From: Devosia sp.
Lineage (GTDB): Bacteria > Pseudomonadota > Alphaproteobacteria > Rhizobiales > Devosiaceae
Direction of reading: 5' to 3'
DNA: 14,059 nucleotides
NCBI GenBank assembly: GCA_011322005.1
Contig: DROE01000097.1
Coordinates: 1-14,059 of the forward strand
Under the pieces are notes generated by a model. That model was not told the DNA's origin. It did not search any database and saw only the letters and a list, made by a program, of their open reading frames with translations. Positions 6,892 through 14,002 of this stretch are shown here, piece by piece (position 1 is the stretch's first letter; each line of letters starts with the position of its first letter). Position numbers and translations under genes: made by a program.

Positions 6892-7431
6892 ATTCGCCGA
6901 CCAATGAGACCCGTGGCCCCGCAACGCAAAGGGCCACCCGCAAACAAAGACATTACCACCGCACAAGTGCAGCTTATTGATGCTGACGGCAATCATTTGG
7001 GGGAGGTTCCCACATCGCGCGCCTTGGAAATGGCCGAAGAGGCGGGGCTGGACCTGGTGGCCATTTCCCCCAATGCCAAGCCGCCGGTCTGCAAAATTCT
7101 TGACCTGGGGAAATACAAGTACCAGGCCCAGAAAAAGGCCGCCGATGCACGTAAGAAGCAAAAAGTCATCGACGTCAAGGAAATCAAGCTCAGACCCAAT
7201 ATCGACACTCATGACTATGACGTGAAGATGCGCTCGGTCGAAAAGTTTCTGTCCGACGGCGACAAGGTCAAGGTGACCATGCGCTTCAGGGGCCGGGAAA
7301 TGGCTCATCAGGAACTCGGGCTGCAATTGCTGCACAAGGTGCGCGACCAGATGGAGGACATTGCCAAGGTCGAGGCCGCACCCAAGACCGAAGGCCGGCA
7401 GATGGTCATGGTGATCGCACCGGTTAAGTAG
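6892..7431 (+). CDS. infC: Translation initiation factor IF-3
   Basis: IF-3 binds the 30S subunit, keeps subunits apart and polices start-codon and initiator-tRNA choice (established). The protein is 179 residues and has both domains: the N-domain (about 20-90, with VQLIDADGNHLG, ALEMAEEAGLDLV and PPVCKILDLGKYKY), the basic linker QAQKKAADARKKQK, and the C-domain (KEIKLRPNIDTHDYDVK, FLSDGDKVKVTMRFRGREMAH). The start is placed at ATT (6892): AAGGA lies 8 nt upstream, whereas the in-frame ATG at 6904 is 20 nt from it. ATT is the classic rare infC start by which IF-3 represses its own synthesis. The N-terminus then reads IRRPMRPVAPQRKGPPANKDI, like other alphaproteobacterial IF-3s. It is followed by a strong terminator rather than by rpmI-rplT. 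Confidence 0.97.
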   Translation: MRRPMRPVAPQRKGPPANKDITTAQVQLIDADGNHLGEVPTSRALEMAEEAGLDLVAISPNAKPPVCKILDLGKYKYQAQKKAADARKKQKVIDVKEIKLRPNIDTHDYDVKMRSVEKFLSDGDKVKVTMRFRGREMAHQELGLQLLHKVRDQMEDIAKVEAAPKTEGRQMVMVIAPVK

Positions 7432-7456
7432 AGCGTTTTTTTTTGTTGAACCTTCC

Positions 7457-7488
7457 GGCGCTCCCTTTAAGGGGGGCGCCTTTTTTTT
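7457..7488 (+). terminator. Strong rho-independent terminator after infC
   Basis: A 9-bp stem (GGCGCTCCC with GGGGGGCGCC, one T-G pair) with a 6-nt loop at 7457-7480 is followed by eight Ts (7481-7488), 26 nt past the infC stop. It is a textbook intrinsic terminator and makes infC an independent transcript on this side. Confidence 0.92.
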
Positions 7489-7512
7489 CAATGCAACAAA
7501 AAAGCGTTTGCT

Positions 7513-7527
7513 GAACGGCGCCTGAAC
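7513..7527. promoter_or_regulatory. SOS-box-like GAAC-N7-GAAC direct repeat
   Basis: GAAC, seven bases (GGCGCCT), GAAC; on the other strand GTTC-N7-GTTC. This matches the core LexA operator known in alphaproteobacteria. It lies in the gap between the infC terminator and the small secreted gene, 73 nt before its ATG. The GC-rich spacer is unlike strong sites, and a match of this core is expected by chance about once in every two such windows, so it is a candidate only. Confidence 0.35.
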
Positions 7528-7600
7528 AAGCTCCTCAGCGGCGGTTCAAGGCCGTCCCCCTATCAGGGACAAGTGAAATCAACCTGGACAAGGAATTCAA

Positions 7601-8008
7601 ATGTCAATCTCAATCAAGACCATTGTCGCGGCCGTGCTCGCCCTTTCAGTATCCGCCGCCCATGCCAATCCGCTCGACCTTCAGGGTGGCGGTCAGGTCA
7701 AACCCCGCGTCACCGCCATCCAGCTTGGCGTTCAGGCAGCTGACAACGGTGTGTGCCCTGCTCCTGCAAGCCTGAATATATGGGTATTTTCCAACAAGCC
7801 GGGAACATTTCCAGTGTTGCTGGTTGCCGACAACGGTGTCGTACTCGGACCCTATCAGGTTGAAACCGTCAAGGGAGCAAACAATGTCACCTTGGGAAGT
7901 TGGACCGAGGATTTCATCGTGGCTTCATCGGTGAGCACAAAATATCGCGCCGTGACGCCCAACTCTGATGTCGCCAGCATGTGGGTGCCGCTTGAGGTGA
8001 CCTGCTGA
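7601..8008 (+). CDS. Small secreted protein of unknown function
   Basis: I do not recognise this family. The 135-residue product begins with a clear Sec signal peptide: K6, a hydrophobic run (about 8-20) and AHA before N23, so signal peptidase I would leave a mature protein of about 113 residues. The mature part is rich in Val, Gly, Ser and Asn and looks like beta-strand (ASLNIWVFSNKPGTFPVLLV, ADNGVVLGPYQVETV), as in a small beta-sandwich. It has just two cysteines, C52 in GVCPAP and C135 as the last residue, which could form one periplasmic disulfide. The ATG has AAGGA 6 nt upstream. It stands alone between two terminators, downstream of a possible SOS box. An adhesin-like or envelope role would be a guess. 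Confidence 0.8.
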   Translation: MSISIKTIVAAVLALSVSAAHANPLDLQGGGQVKPRVTAIQLGVQAADNGVCPAPASLNIWVFSNKPGTFPVLLVADNGVVLGPYQVETVKGANNVTLGSWTEDFIVASSVSTKYRAVTPNSDVASMWVPLEVTC

Positions 8009-8034
8009 ATAGCGCCAGGCGACTTTGTGATATG

Positions 8035-8070
8035 AGACGCGCCTCTGCCGCCGCCAAAGGCGCGTTTCCT
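8035..8070 (+). terminator. Probable terminator of the small secreted gene
   Basis: ACGCGCCT (8037-8044) pairs perfectly with AGGCGCGT (8058-8065) across a 13-nt loop, extendable by A-T and G-T pairs outside. A short T/C tract (TTTCCTCTT) follows. It sits 28 nt past the stop codon. The long loop and impure T tract lower confidence. Confidence 0.55.
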
Positions 8071-8152
8071 CTTGCAGGTATGCCAAGCACTTGTTTTATC
8101 GCCTCGGGAAGGTAAAAAACTGAAACCTTCCCTGTCCAGAGGCTCACCTGTC

Positions 8153-9745
8153 ATGACTGTCACTCTTTACTTTCACGGTGCTTCGGGCACCGTCACCGGA
8201 TCGTGCTACCGGATCTTACACCCGAATGGCCAGTTTCTGGTCGATAACGGTCTGTTTCAGGGCAACAAGAGCGTGCGTGAGCTCAACCGCAAACCGCAAC
8301 CCTTTGTGGCAAGGCATATGGATTTTATCCTGCTCACCCACGCCCATATCGATCATGCCGGGCTCATCCCGCGCCTCTATCGTGAGGGGTTTGACGGGCC
8401 CATTCACGCAACCACACCAACAGCGGGGCTGATTGAATATCTGCTGGCCGACGGGGCGGGCATTCAGGAAAGCGAAACCGAGCGCACCAACCGCTATCGG
8501 GCCCGGCGCGGGGAAACCCCCCTTGAACCCCTTTATACCACACAAGATGCAACAGAAGCGCTGACCAACAGGGTTGCGCATCCCTATCAGCAATGGATTG
8601 AACCGGGCCCCGGAGTACGCGCCCGCTTCTGGAACGCCGGTCATATTCTGGGTTCGGCCTCCATAGAAGTGGAAGTCAAGGACGCCGGCAACAAGACAAT
8701 TCGCCTGCTGTTTTCCGGCGATATCGGGCCGGACGAAAAGGTGTTTTACAGGGAGCCGGACGCGCCCTCGGGCTTTGACTATATCCTCTGCGAAAGCACC
8801 TATGGCGGTCGCAACCGAGACGACTACACCCTGGAGCAGCGCCGCGAGGCCCTGAAAAAAGAAATCAACGCCGCACTGAAGCGCGGTGGCAATCTGGTCA
8901 TTCCCGCCTTTGCCGTGGAGCGTTCCCAGGAATTGCTGCACGATATCGGCACCCTGATAAAGACGGGCGAAATAAACCCCACAAGGGTGTTTCTGGATTC
9001 CCCGCTGGCCAGCCGGGTGACCAGGGTCTACAAGGAAAACGCCGCGATGTTCGAGGACGTGCAGCTCTCGGCCGATGAATTGTTCAGCGATGAACGTTTT
9101 CGCATTGTGGAGTCCGTGCAGGAATCAAAAGACATCAACAATATCCGGGGCGGCGCTATCATCATGTCGGCCTCGGGCATGTGTGATGCGGGCCGCATCA
9201 AGCACCATTTGCGCAACAATATCGTGCGCCCCGATGCAACCGTGCTTTTTGTCGGCTATCAGGCGCCGGGCACTCTGGGCCAGATAATCCAGTCGGGCAA
9301 AAGCGAAGTGCGCATTCATGGCGGCAAATATCCGGTGCGGGCGCAAATCCGTACCATCGGCAATTATTCGGCCCATGCCGACCATGGTGAACTCATCGAG
9401 TGGATTGCCGAACGGTTGCCCGCCCATGGCGCACTATTTCTAACCCATGGTGAGGATGAAGCACGCAAGGCCATGCGCGGCGACCTGATGAAGCTCGGCC
9501 TGACATCGGACCAAGTTATTGCTCCCATGCTGGATGATGCATTTGAGTTGCTTTCCAGTGGCATCGGAGCACGCTCGCAACCCAAAATCCCGCGGATTGA
9601 CTCCGCCCAGATGTGTTGCGACTGGAACAATGAATATGCGGATTTTTCCATAAAACTGGGCCGGAAGCTCACGGACGCAAAAAGCGACGGGCAGCGCATG
9701 AAGATCATGCGCGAACTGCAAAAGACTCTGAGTGGACTTTCCTGA
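8153..9745 (+). CDS. Metallo-beta-lactamase fold, beta-CASP ribonuclease-like protein
   Basis: A two-metal hydrolase of the CPSF/Ysh1-like beta-CASP class; bacterial relatives such as TTHA0252 cut RNA. It has 530 residues. The zinc motif is THAHIDHAG (H63, H65, D67, H68), with H164 in AGHILGSAS, D190 in FSGDIG, and later beta-CASP motifs: CESTYGGR, MSASGMCDAGRIKHH (from 338), YSAHADHGE (H408, H411) and LTHGE (H432). All expected ligands are present, so it should be active. It is longer than the usual 430-460 residues; the extra is mostly a C-terminal tail after about residue 460. I chose ATG at 8153 (AGAGG 10 nt upstream) over a TTG at 8072, since homology begins with TLYFHGASGTVTGS. It is not the KH-domain RNase J. 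Substrate unknown. Confidence 0.93.
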   Translation: MTVTLYFHGASGTVTGSCYRILHPNGQFLVDNGLFQGNKSVRELNRKPQPFVARHMDFILLTHAHIDHAGLIPRLYREGFDGPIHATTPTAGLIEYLLADGAGIQESETERTNRYRARRGETPLEPLYTTQDATEALTNRVAHPYQQWIEPGPGVRARFWNAGHILGSASIEVEVKDAGNKTIRLLFSGDIGPDEKVFYREPDAPSGFDYILCESTYGGRNRDDYTLEQRREALKKEINAALKRGGNLVIPAFAVERSQELLHDIGTLIKTGEINPTRVFLDSPLASRVTRVYKENAAMFEDVQLSADELFSDERFRIVESVQESKDINNIRGGAIIMSASGMCDAGRIKHHLRNNIVRPDATVLFVGYQAPGTLGQIIQSGKSEVRIHGGKYPVRAQIRTIGNYSAHADHGELIEWIAERLPAHGALFLTHGEDEARKAMRGDLMKLGLTSDQVIAPMLDDAFELLSSGIGARSQPKIPRIDSAQMCCDWNNEYADFSIKLGRKLTDAKSDGQRMKIMRELQKTLSGLS

Positions 9746-9764
9746 GTTCTGTCCAGCACTCAGG
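9741..9764. repeat. 7-bp inverted repeat spanning both stop codons of a convergent pair
   Basis: CCTGAGT (9741-9747) and ACTCAGG (9758-9764) are perfect inverted arms with a 10-nt loop. Each arm contains the TGA stop of one gene: the beta-CASP gene on plus and the chemoreceptor on minus. It may act as a weak two-way hairpin; there is no T tract on either side. Confidence 0.5.
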
Positions 9765-11844
9765 CGGCGCTGACACCCGAGAGGAAGGTATCAATGGTTT
9801 TGCGCAGGCTGGTGGCCTGCAAGGAAACTCCCTTCGAGGCCTCCATCACCTGGCTGGCGCTGGAATTTGTTTCGTCCACCGACGAGGTCACCACCTGCAT
9901 GGATTTTACAACCTGCTGTGTTCCCGTTGCCGCATGGGAAACGGATTGCGAAATTTCCAGAGTTGCAGCGCCCTGCTCTTCAATGGCCGAGGCGATTGAG
10001 GAGGTGAAGGAGTTGACCTCGGCCATTGTTCTCGTAATTTCTGCAATCCCGGATACCGCTTCATCGGTGGATCCTTGAATATCAGCGATCTGTTCCGCAA
10101 TCTCTCCGGTGGCGGTTGCCGTCTGGTTGGCCAGGTCCTTAACCTCAGAAGCAACGACCGCAAAGCCCTTGCCCGCCTCCCCGGCCCGTGCTGCCTCTAT
10201 CGAGGTGTTGAGAGCCAGAAGATTGGTGCGTTCGGCGATGTCCTGAATGAGGGCAATTACATTGCCTATTTTTTTGGCGGAGGCAGCAAGGGCGGTGACC
10301 TTGTCGTTGGTGGCACTCGCCGCCTCATTGGCGCTGTTGACAATGGAGTTGGTTTTGGCAACCTGAGAGGAGATTTCCTCGATTGAGGCAGAGAGTTCTT
10401 CGGTTGCTGCTGCAACGGTCTGCACGTTTTCAGAAGCCGATTGAGAGGCGGTCGCCGCATCGCCTGCCTGGCCAGATGTGTCCCTGGCAATCGCCGTCAG
10501 TCTGGTAGCGGTTGAACCCATTTGTTCGGTGTTCGTTGCCACTTCTACCAGCGATTTTTCCACATCCTTGCGGAACATCTCAATCAGACCGTCAACATTC
10601 TGTTGTCGCTTCATACGCGCCAACTGCTCTTTTTCGCTTTCCCCTTCAAGGCGCTGGCGGTCTATCCCGCTTTGTTTGAACACCTCCACGGCTCGCGCCA
10701 TGTCACCGATTTCATCAGCGCTTTCAACACCGGGCACCTCCACATCAAATTCGCCCTGCGCCAAAAGGGTCATGGATTGCTTCAGGCGGCCCATCGGTCC
10801 GGTTATGGAGCGGATGATCCTTAATCCAAGGAGCACGGTTGCAATCAGAATAGCACCATTGACGAGCAGAACCGTACCCAGTTGGAACCGGGCGGCGCCG
10901 GCCTCGGCTTCCGCCTCGTGCAGAAGGTCGCCCAACACAATCTTTTCGACACCGATCAGAGCGGAGATGCGTTGTGTTGCCGCGTCAAACCAGTCCGGGC
11001 CGCTTATTCCCAGCAGGGAACCACCAAAGGGCTGCGCGTAGGCTGCCAAACGCATTTGCCTCACCCGCTCGGAGGCATCGCTGTTTTCAATCTGTTGAAG
11101 GGCGGCCTTTTCCTGCCGGGTTGCAAATGCCAAAAACTCTTTCAGACGAATATCGCTGTTTGCACCCTGGGTGATGAAGTTTTGAAAGTTGGTCTGGCTG
11201 AATTCCCCGTTTCCAAACCCCGCGGCGCCCTGCGCCCGTTCCAGTCCTGCGGATTCAATGGCCTGGACAAGGGACATATAGGCGAACGCCATGTGAGACA
11301 GCTCCACCGTTCTGGCGTTCCGCGCCACCAGATCCTGCACCTTGATAAGGGTGTTGATTGCACCGGTATAAGCGCCTGCCATCTCACTGACGCCAGCCGC
11401 CAGGTTATCGACGCGGTCGCGCATGTCCCCGATCTGGTCAAGGGAAGCGGCTGCTTTTTCCACCTGTTCGGCAAGCTCGGCGTTGCCGCCAGTCCCCGAA
11501 CTGTCAATTTGAGTGCGCAGAGCCGCCATTGCCTCGTCGGTCTGGCTTCGTGCGTCCGCAAGAGGTTGCACAAACAGCTCCCGGCTCCGGCCGAGAAACC
11601 CCGCGGAGTTGCCGCGCTCCTCCTGCAAGCCGTGCACAACTTTTGAGACAACAGGTGCAATGGCGAACGCCTCAATCACCGCGTTTGCATCCCCTACCTC
11701 CCCCAGTTTTTCAAGGGAAATCTGTGCACCAAGATAAAGCACGGCAAGAGTTGGAACCAGCCCGACAAGCATAATCCGACCCTTGACCGAACGCATTTGA
11801 ACAGAAAAACGTTCCATGAGTGAACCTGCACCTTTAGTTGGCAT
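9760..11844 (-). CDS. Methyl-accepting chemotaxis protein with NIT sensor domain
   Basis: A 694-residue inner-membrane chemoreceptor. A first membrane span (about 23-43) is followed by a large periplasmic region with the NIT signature HGLQEERGNSAGFLG (71-85), a domain linked to nitrate/nitrite sensing. A second span (about 320-344) leads into a HAMP domain (about 344-400, with ADEIGDMARAVEVF) and a long coiled-coil signalling domain whose tip carries NLLALNTSIEAARAGEAGKG and FAVVASEVKDLANQT, the CheA/CheW contact. There is no C-terminal CheR-tether pentapeptide (it ends LSGVSAA). The first ATG (11844) has GGAGG only 3 nt away; ATG 11817 is an alternative. No chemotaxis kinase genes are adjacent, so it would feed a pathway encoded elsewhere. 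Ligand inferred from family only. Confidence 0.95.
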   Translation of the reverse strand: MPTKGAGSLMERFSVQMRSVKGRIMLVGLVPTLAVLYLGAQISLEKLGEVGDANAVIEAFAIAPVVSKVVHGLQEERGNSAGFLGRSRELFVQPLADARSQTDEAMAALRTQIDSSGTGGNAELAEQVEKAAASLDQIGDMRDRVDNLAAGVSEMAGAYTGAINTLIKVQDLVARNARTVELSHMAFAYMSLVQAIESAGLERAQGAAGFGNGEFSQTNFQNFITQGANSDIRLKEFLAFATRQEKAALQQIENSDASERVRQMRLAAYAQPFGGSLLGISGPDWFDAATQRISALIGVEKIVLGDLLHEAEAEAGAARFQLGTVLLVNGAILIATVLLGLRIIRSITGPMGRLKQSMTLLAQGEFDVEVPGVESADEIGDMARAVEVFKQSGIDRQRLEGESEKEQLARMKRQQNVDGLIEMFRKDVEKSLVEVATNTEQMGSTATRLTAIARDTSGQAGDAATASQSASENVQTVAAATEELSASIEEISSQVAKTNSIVNSANEAASATNDKVTALAASAKKIGNVIALIQDIAERTNLLALNTSIEAARAGEAGKGFAVVASEVKDLANQTATATGEIAEQIADIQGSTDEAVSGIAEITRTMAEVNSFTSSIASAIEEQGAATLEISQSVSHAATGTQQVVKSMQVVTSSVDETNSSASQVMEASKGVSLQATSLRKTIDTFLSGVSAA

Positions 11845-11926
11845 TTGCCTCCAGCCCCTTCCGGAAGAATGTCTGTCAAACCCTTATCAGCGCACAAAGG
11901 CGCAGACTGCTGAGTTGTCCGAATGG

Positions 11927-11980
11927 TTAGGTGCATAGCGTTAATCGTCGGTGGCGCTGATCCTAGGTGAAACCACCTAG
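11927..11980. promoter_or_regulatory. TAGGTG dyad and extra half-site upstream of the chemoreceptor
   Basis: CTAGGTG (11963-11969), AAAC, CACCTAG (11974-11980) is a perfect 7-bp dyad. A further half-site TTAGGTG is at 11927-11933, 36 nt away. They lie 83-136 nt upstream of the chemoreceptor start and no T tract follows, so an operator is likelier than a terminator. A TTGACA (minus strand; plus 11874-11879) and a CTTCCGGAAG palindrome (11858-11867) lie nearer the gene, but I see no convincing -10. The regulator is unknown. Confidence 0.4.
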
Positions 11981-12036
11981 AACGTGCCTGCCAAAAGTTG
12001 ACGGCCCGGAGGTTTGCATCTTAGGTCAGGCGTAAA

Positions 12037-12501
12037 CTAAGCGGGTCCAGGGTCCATGAGTGAGTGAATGCGGTCGGCTCCCATGCGGGCCAGCCGCAGC
12101 ATGATGGCCTTGCGCCGGGCGGCAGGCAGGGGCTGATCACTGGCGGTGCGCACTATTTCGGCTCCGTGGCTATCAGCAACTATCAACCCCTCGTCGTCGG
12201 GAAATATTGCCGCATCAAGTTCGGGGGGCTTGGCGAACAGGAACCGATCGCAAAAGCCCTTATACTCGGGCCACTTGTTGTCAACACGGAGGTCTTCAAG
12301 GCTGGACTTGATTTCAACAATCCAGATTTCGCCGCGCGGCCCGACCCCCAGCACGTCGCAGCGCCTGCCATTGGCGAGGGAAACCTCGGCATAACAGCAA
12401 AGGTCAAGCCGCTGACGCAGCATGCGCATGACGCCGCGTTGAACACGCAGAGCGGTCTCTGACTGGCGTTGGTCTGTTATCACCGGTTCAGGCACATTCA
12501 T
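12037..12501 (-). CDS. mmcB: MmcB-family DNA repair protein (PD-(D/E)XK fold)
   Basis: A 154-residue protein of the alphaproteobacterial MmcB family; in Caulobacter crescentus MmcB contributes to mitomycin C resistance and is a putative endonuclease (established knowledge, from memory). The sequence fits a PD-(D/E)XK nuclease core: RRCDVLG (D49), VEIKSS (E63 and K65), and then VDNKWPEYKGFCDRFLFA, the typical helix-strand after it. The C-terminus (ADSHGAEIVR, ARRKAIMLRLARMGADR) is also family-like. I chose ATG at 12501, with AGAAG about 5 nt upstream, rather than the longer frame from 12555, which adds 18 lysine-rich residues. Its first 14 nt overlap the end of the MFS gene, so the two are probably co-transcribed. 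No GTTC-N7-GTTC SOS box is visible just upstream. Confidence 0.87.
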   Translation of the reverse strand: MNVPEPVITDQRQSETALRVQRGVMRMLRQRLDLCCYAEVSLANGRRCDVLGVGPRGEIWIVEIKSSLEDLRVDNKWPEYKGFCDRFLFAKPPELDAAIFPDDEGLIVADSHGAEIVRTASDQPLPAARRKAIMLRLARMGADRIHSLMDPGPA

Positions 12502-13717
12502 TGTGACTTCTTTTTTTCGGTTGGGATCCGCCCATTTTGGCTTTTTGCGGGGCAAGGGTAAAGAGCAGAAACCAGCTCAGCACCACCATGGGCAACCCCA
12601 GCCCGAATGAAACACGAATGCCAAAATTCTGTGCTACGAATCCCAGGATCGGCGGCGCGACAAGAAAGGTAATGAAAGAAAGCTGGGCCAGCGCGGCGAC
12701 GTTGGTCGCAGCGGGCCTGTCCGTCATCTGTGCGGCCGCTGAAATTGCCAGGGGAAACATTACACTTCCTCCCATCCCGATGAAGGCAAACCCCAGGATG
12801 GCCAGCACCGGATGGGAAGCAAAGGTGACCAGAACCACACCGGCACCGAGCACCAGCACAAGCAGGCGTGCGACCGAACCGGCCCCGTAGCGGTCGATAT
12901 ACCCATCAGCGAAAAACCGGGTCAGGGCCATGGCCAGCGCTCCGATAGCAAATGCCAGCCCGTTGATAAACGGAGCAGTGCCAAAAACATCTCGCATATA
13001 AATCACAGACCAGTCGATGCTGGCACCCTCCATCATCATGGCAGAAAGCGTAAAACCGACAATTGCCAGAATTCCCCTGGTGGGGCGCACGAAACGGGGG
13101 GCAGGCACACCGTGTTCAGGGCGCGGGGGAGCCTGCCGGTACTTTCCAAGCAGCATGAAAACAGCCGCTGATACCAGTATCCCCATGACACAGAGGTGCA
13201 TGAATGCGCTTACATTGGCCTGTTTGAGCCCCGCACCAACCATGCCGGCGAAAAAAAAACCAAGACTCCAGAAGGCATGGGCGCGGTTCATCAGGCGCCG
13301 CCCCATCAGATGCTCGGTGCGGTCGGCCTCAAGGTTGATCACCAACTCGATCGTGCCCACCGCCAGACCGCAAATGGCAAGAAGGGTAAACAGGACCAAG
13401 GGGGTGGGGGAAAGCGTGGCGATGGTCTCGAACAGCGCCAGGAACGGAATGCAGACGAGCAGCGCTGCCCGGTGTCCGAAGCGCAAAAGAAGGGGACCAA
13501 CAAACATGAATGCAATCTGAGTTCCAAAAGCCATGCCGACCAAAGCCGCCCCCAGCGCACCCTCACCAATCCCCATGCTCAGTTGCAAATCCCCCAGGCG
13601 GGGGAAAATACCGCCAAGGGCCAGGGAGTAGAGAAAAAACATCGCAAAGATGCGGACCCGGGGCGACCACCGGTTTCTTGCGGACAACACACCGGTGCGC
13701 ATTCTGCTCAACCGCAT
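12488..13717 (-). CDS. MFS transporter
   Basis: A major facilitator superfamily permease of 409 residues, normal for a 12-span member, made almost wholly of hydrophobic helices with short loops. The loop 2-3 motif A region is GPLLLRFGHR (74-83), and FADGYIDRYG marks the equivalent loop in the second half; a polar central loop (KYRQAPPRPEHG) divides the halves. The substrate cannot be told; drug or sugar export are common roles. I chose ATG at 13717 with AGGTG 5 nt upstream; a longer frame to 13786 adds 23 residues with no ribosome site. The 3' end overlaps mmcB by 14 nt, and the tail (PQKAKMGGSQPKKRSHNECA) is basic and cytoplasmic. Confidence 0.9.
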   Translation of the reverse strand: MRLSRMRTGVLSARNRWSPRVRIFAMFFLYSLALGGIFPRLGDLQLSMGIGEGALGAALVGMAFGTQIAFMFVGPLLLRFGHRAALLVCIPFLALFETIATLSPTPLVLFTLLAICGLAVGTIELVINLEADRTEHLMGRRLMNRAHAFWSLGFFFAGMVGAGLKQANVSAFMHLCVMGILVSAAVFMLLGKYRQAPPRPEHGVPAPRFVRPTRGILAIVGFTLSAMMMEGASIDWSVIYMRDVFGTAPFINGLAFAIGALAMALTRFFADGYIDRYGAGSVARLLVLVLGAGVVLVTFASHPVLAILGFAFIGMGGSVMFPLAISAAAQMTDRPAATNVAALAQLSFITFLVAPPILGFVAQNFGIRVSFGLGLPMVVLSWFLLFTLAPQKAKMGGSQPKKRSHNECA

Positions 13718-14002
13718 GGAGTCACCTAAAATACAGGTTGTTTGGATTCGGCGCGAGTTATTGAACGGAGACCTTACCCCGGTCATGGAGCGAACGCCAG
13801 ACCACAGGAGTCACGTGCGGGAACCTGTTATCCGCCCGGCGGGGGTGGAACATGCGATGCGCAAAGAAAGCCGCCTGTTCACAATGGCGCGACAGAGCAC
13901 CAAGCGCTGAAATCGTTTCAATCTGAGTTCATCAAAGGTCTCTGAGCGCCGGTATTGCTGTTCACCCTTTTCCTTCCCAAGCTTTTGTGGTTTCAAGTGC
14001 TA
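13718..14002. other. Intergenic region upstream of the MFS gene
   Basis: 285 nt with no convincing gene. Short frames on both strands lack ribosome sites and family features. I see no tRNA, strong terminator or clear promoter. CCGCCCGGCGG is a small GC-rich palindrome at about 13831-13841. It presumably holds the promoter of the MFS-mmcB operon. Confidence 0.5.

Noticed and set aside
6876..6980. Small frame from ATG 6876 overlapping the infC start, as a possible regulatory leader peptide
   Set aside because: It has no ribosome site of its own and runs out of frame through the infC coding region; the AAGGA lies inside it and fits the ATT start.
8216..8941. 241-codon minus-strand frame
   Set aside because: It is antisense to the beta-CASP gene through its catalytic motifs.
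10882..11646. 254-codon plus-strand frame
   Set aside because: It is antisense to the chemoreceptor's periplasmic region, with no ribosome site or recognisable domain.
12481..12500. GTTC near the mmcB start as an SOS box
   Set aside because: The second half at the required spacing reads TTCA, not GTTC, and it lies inside the mmcB coding region.
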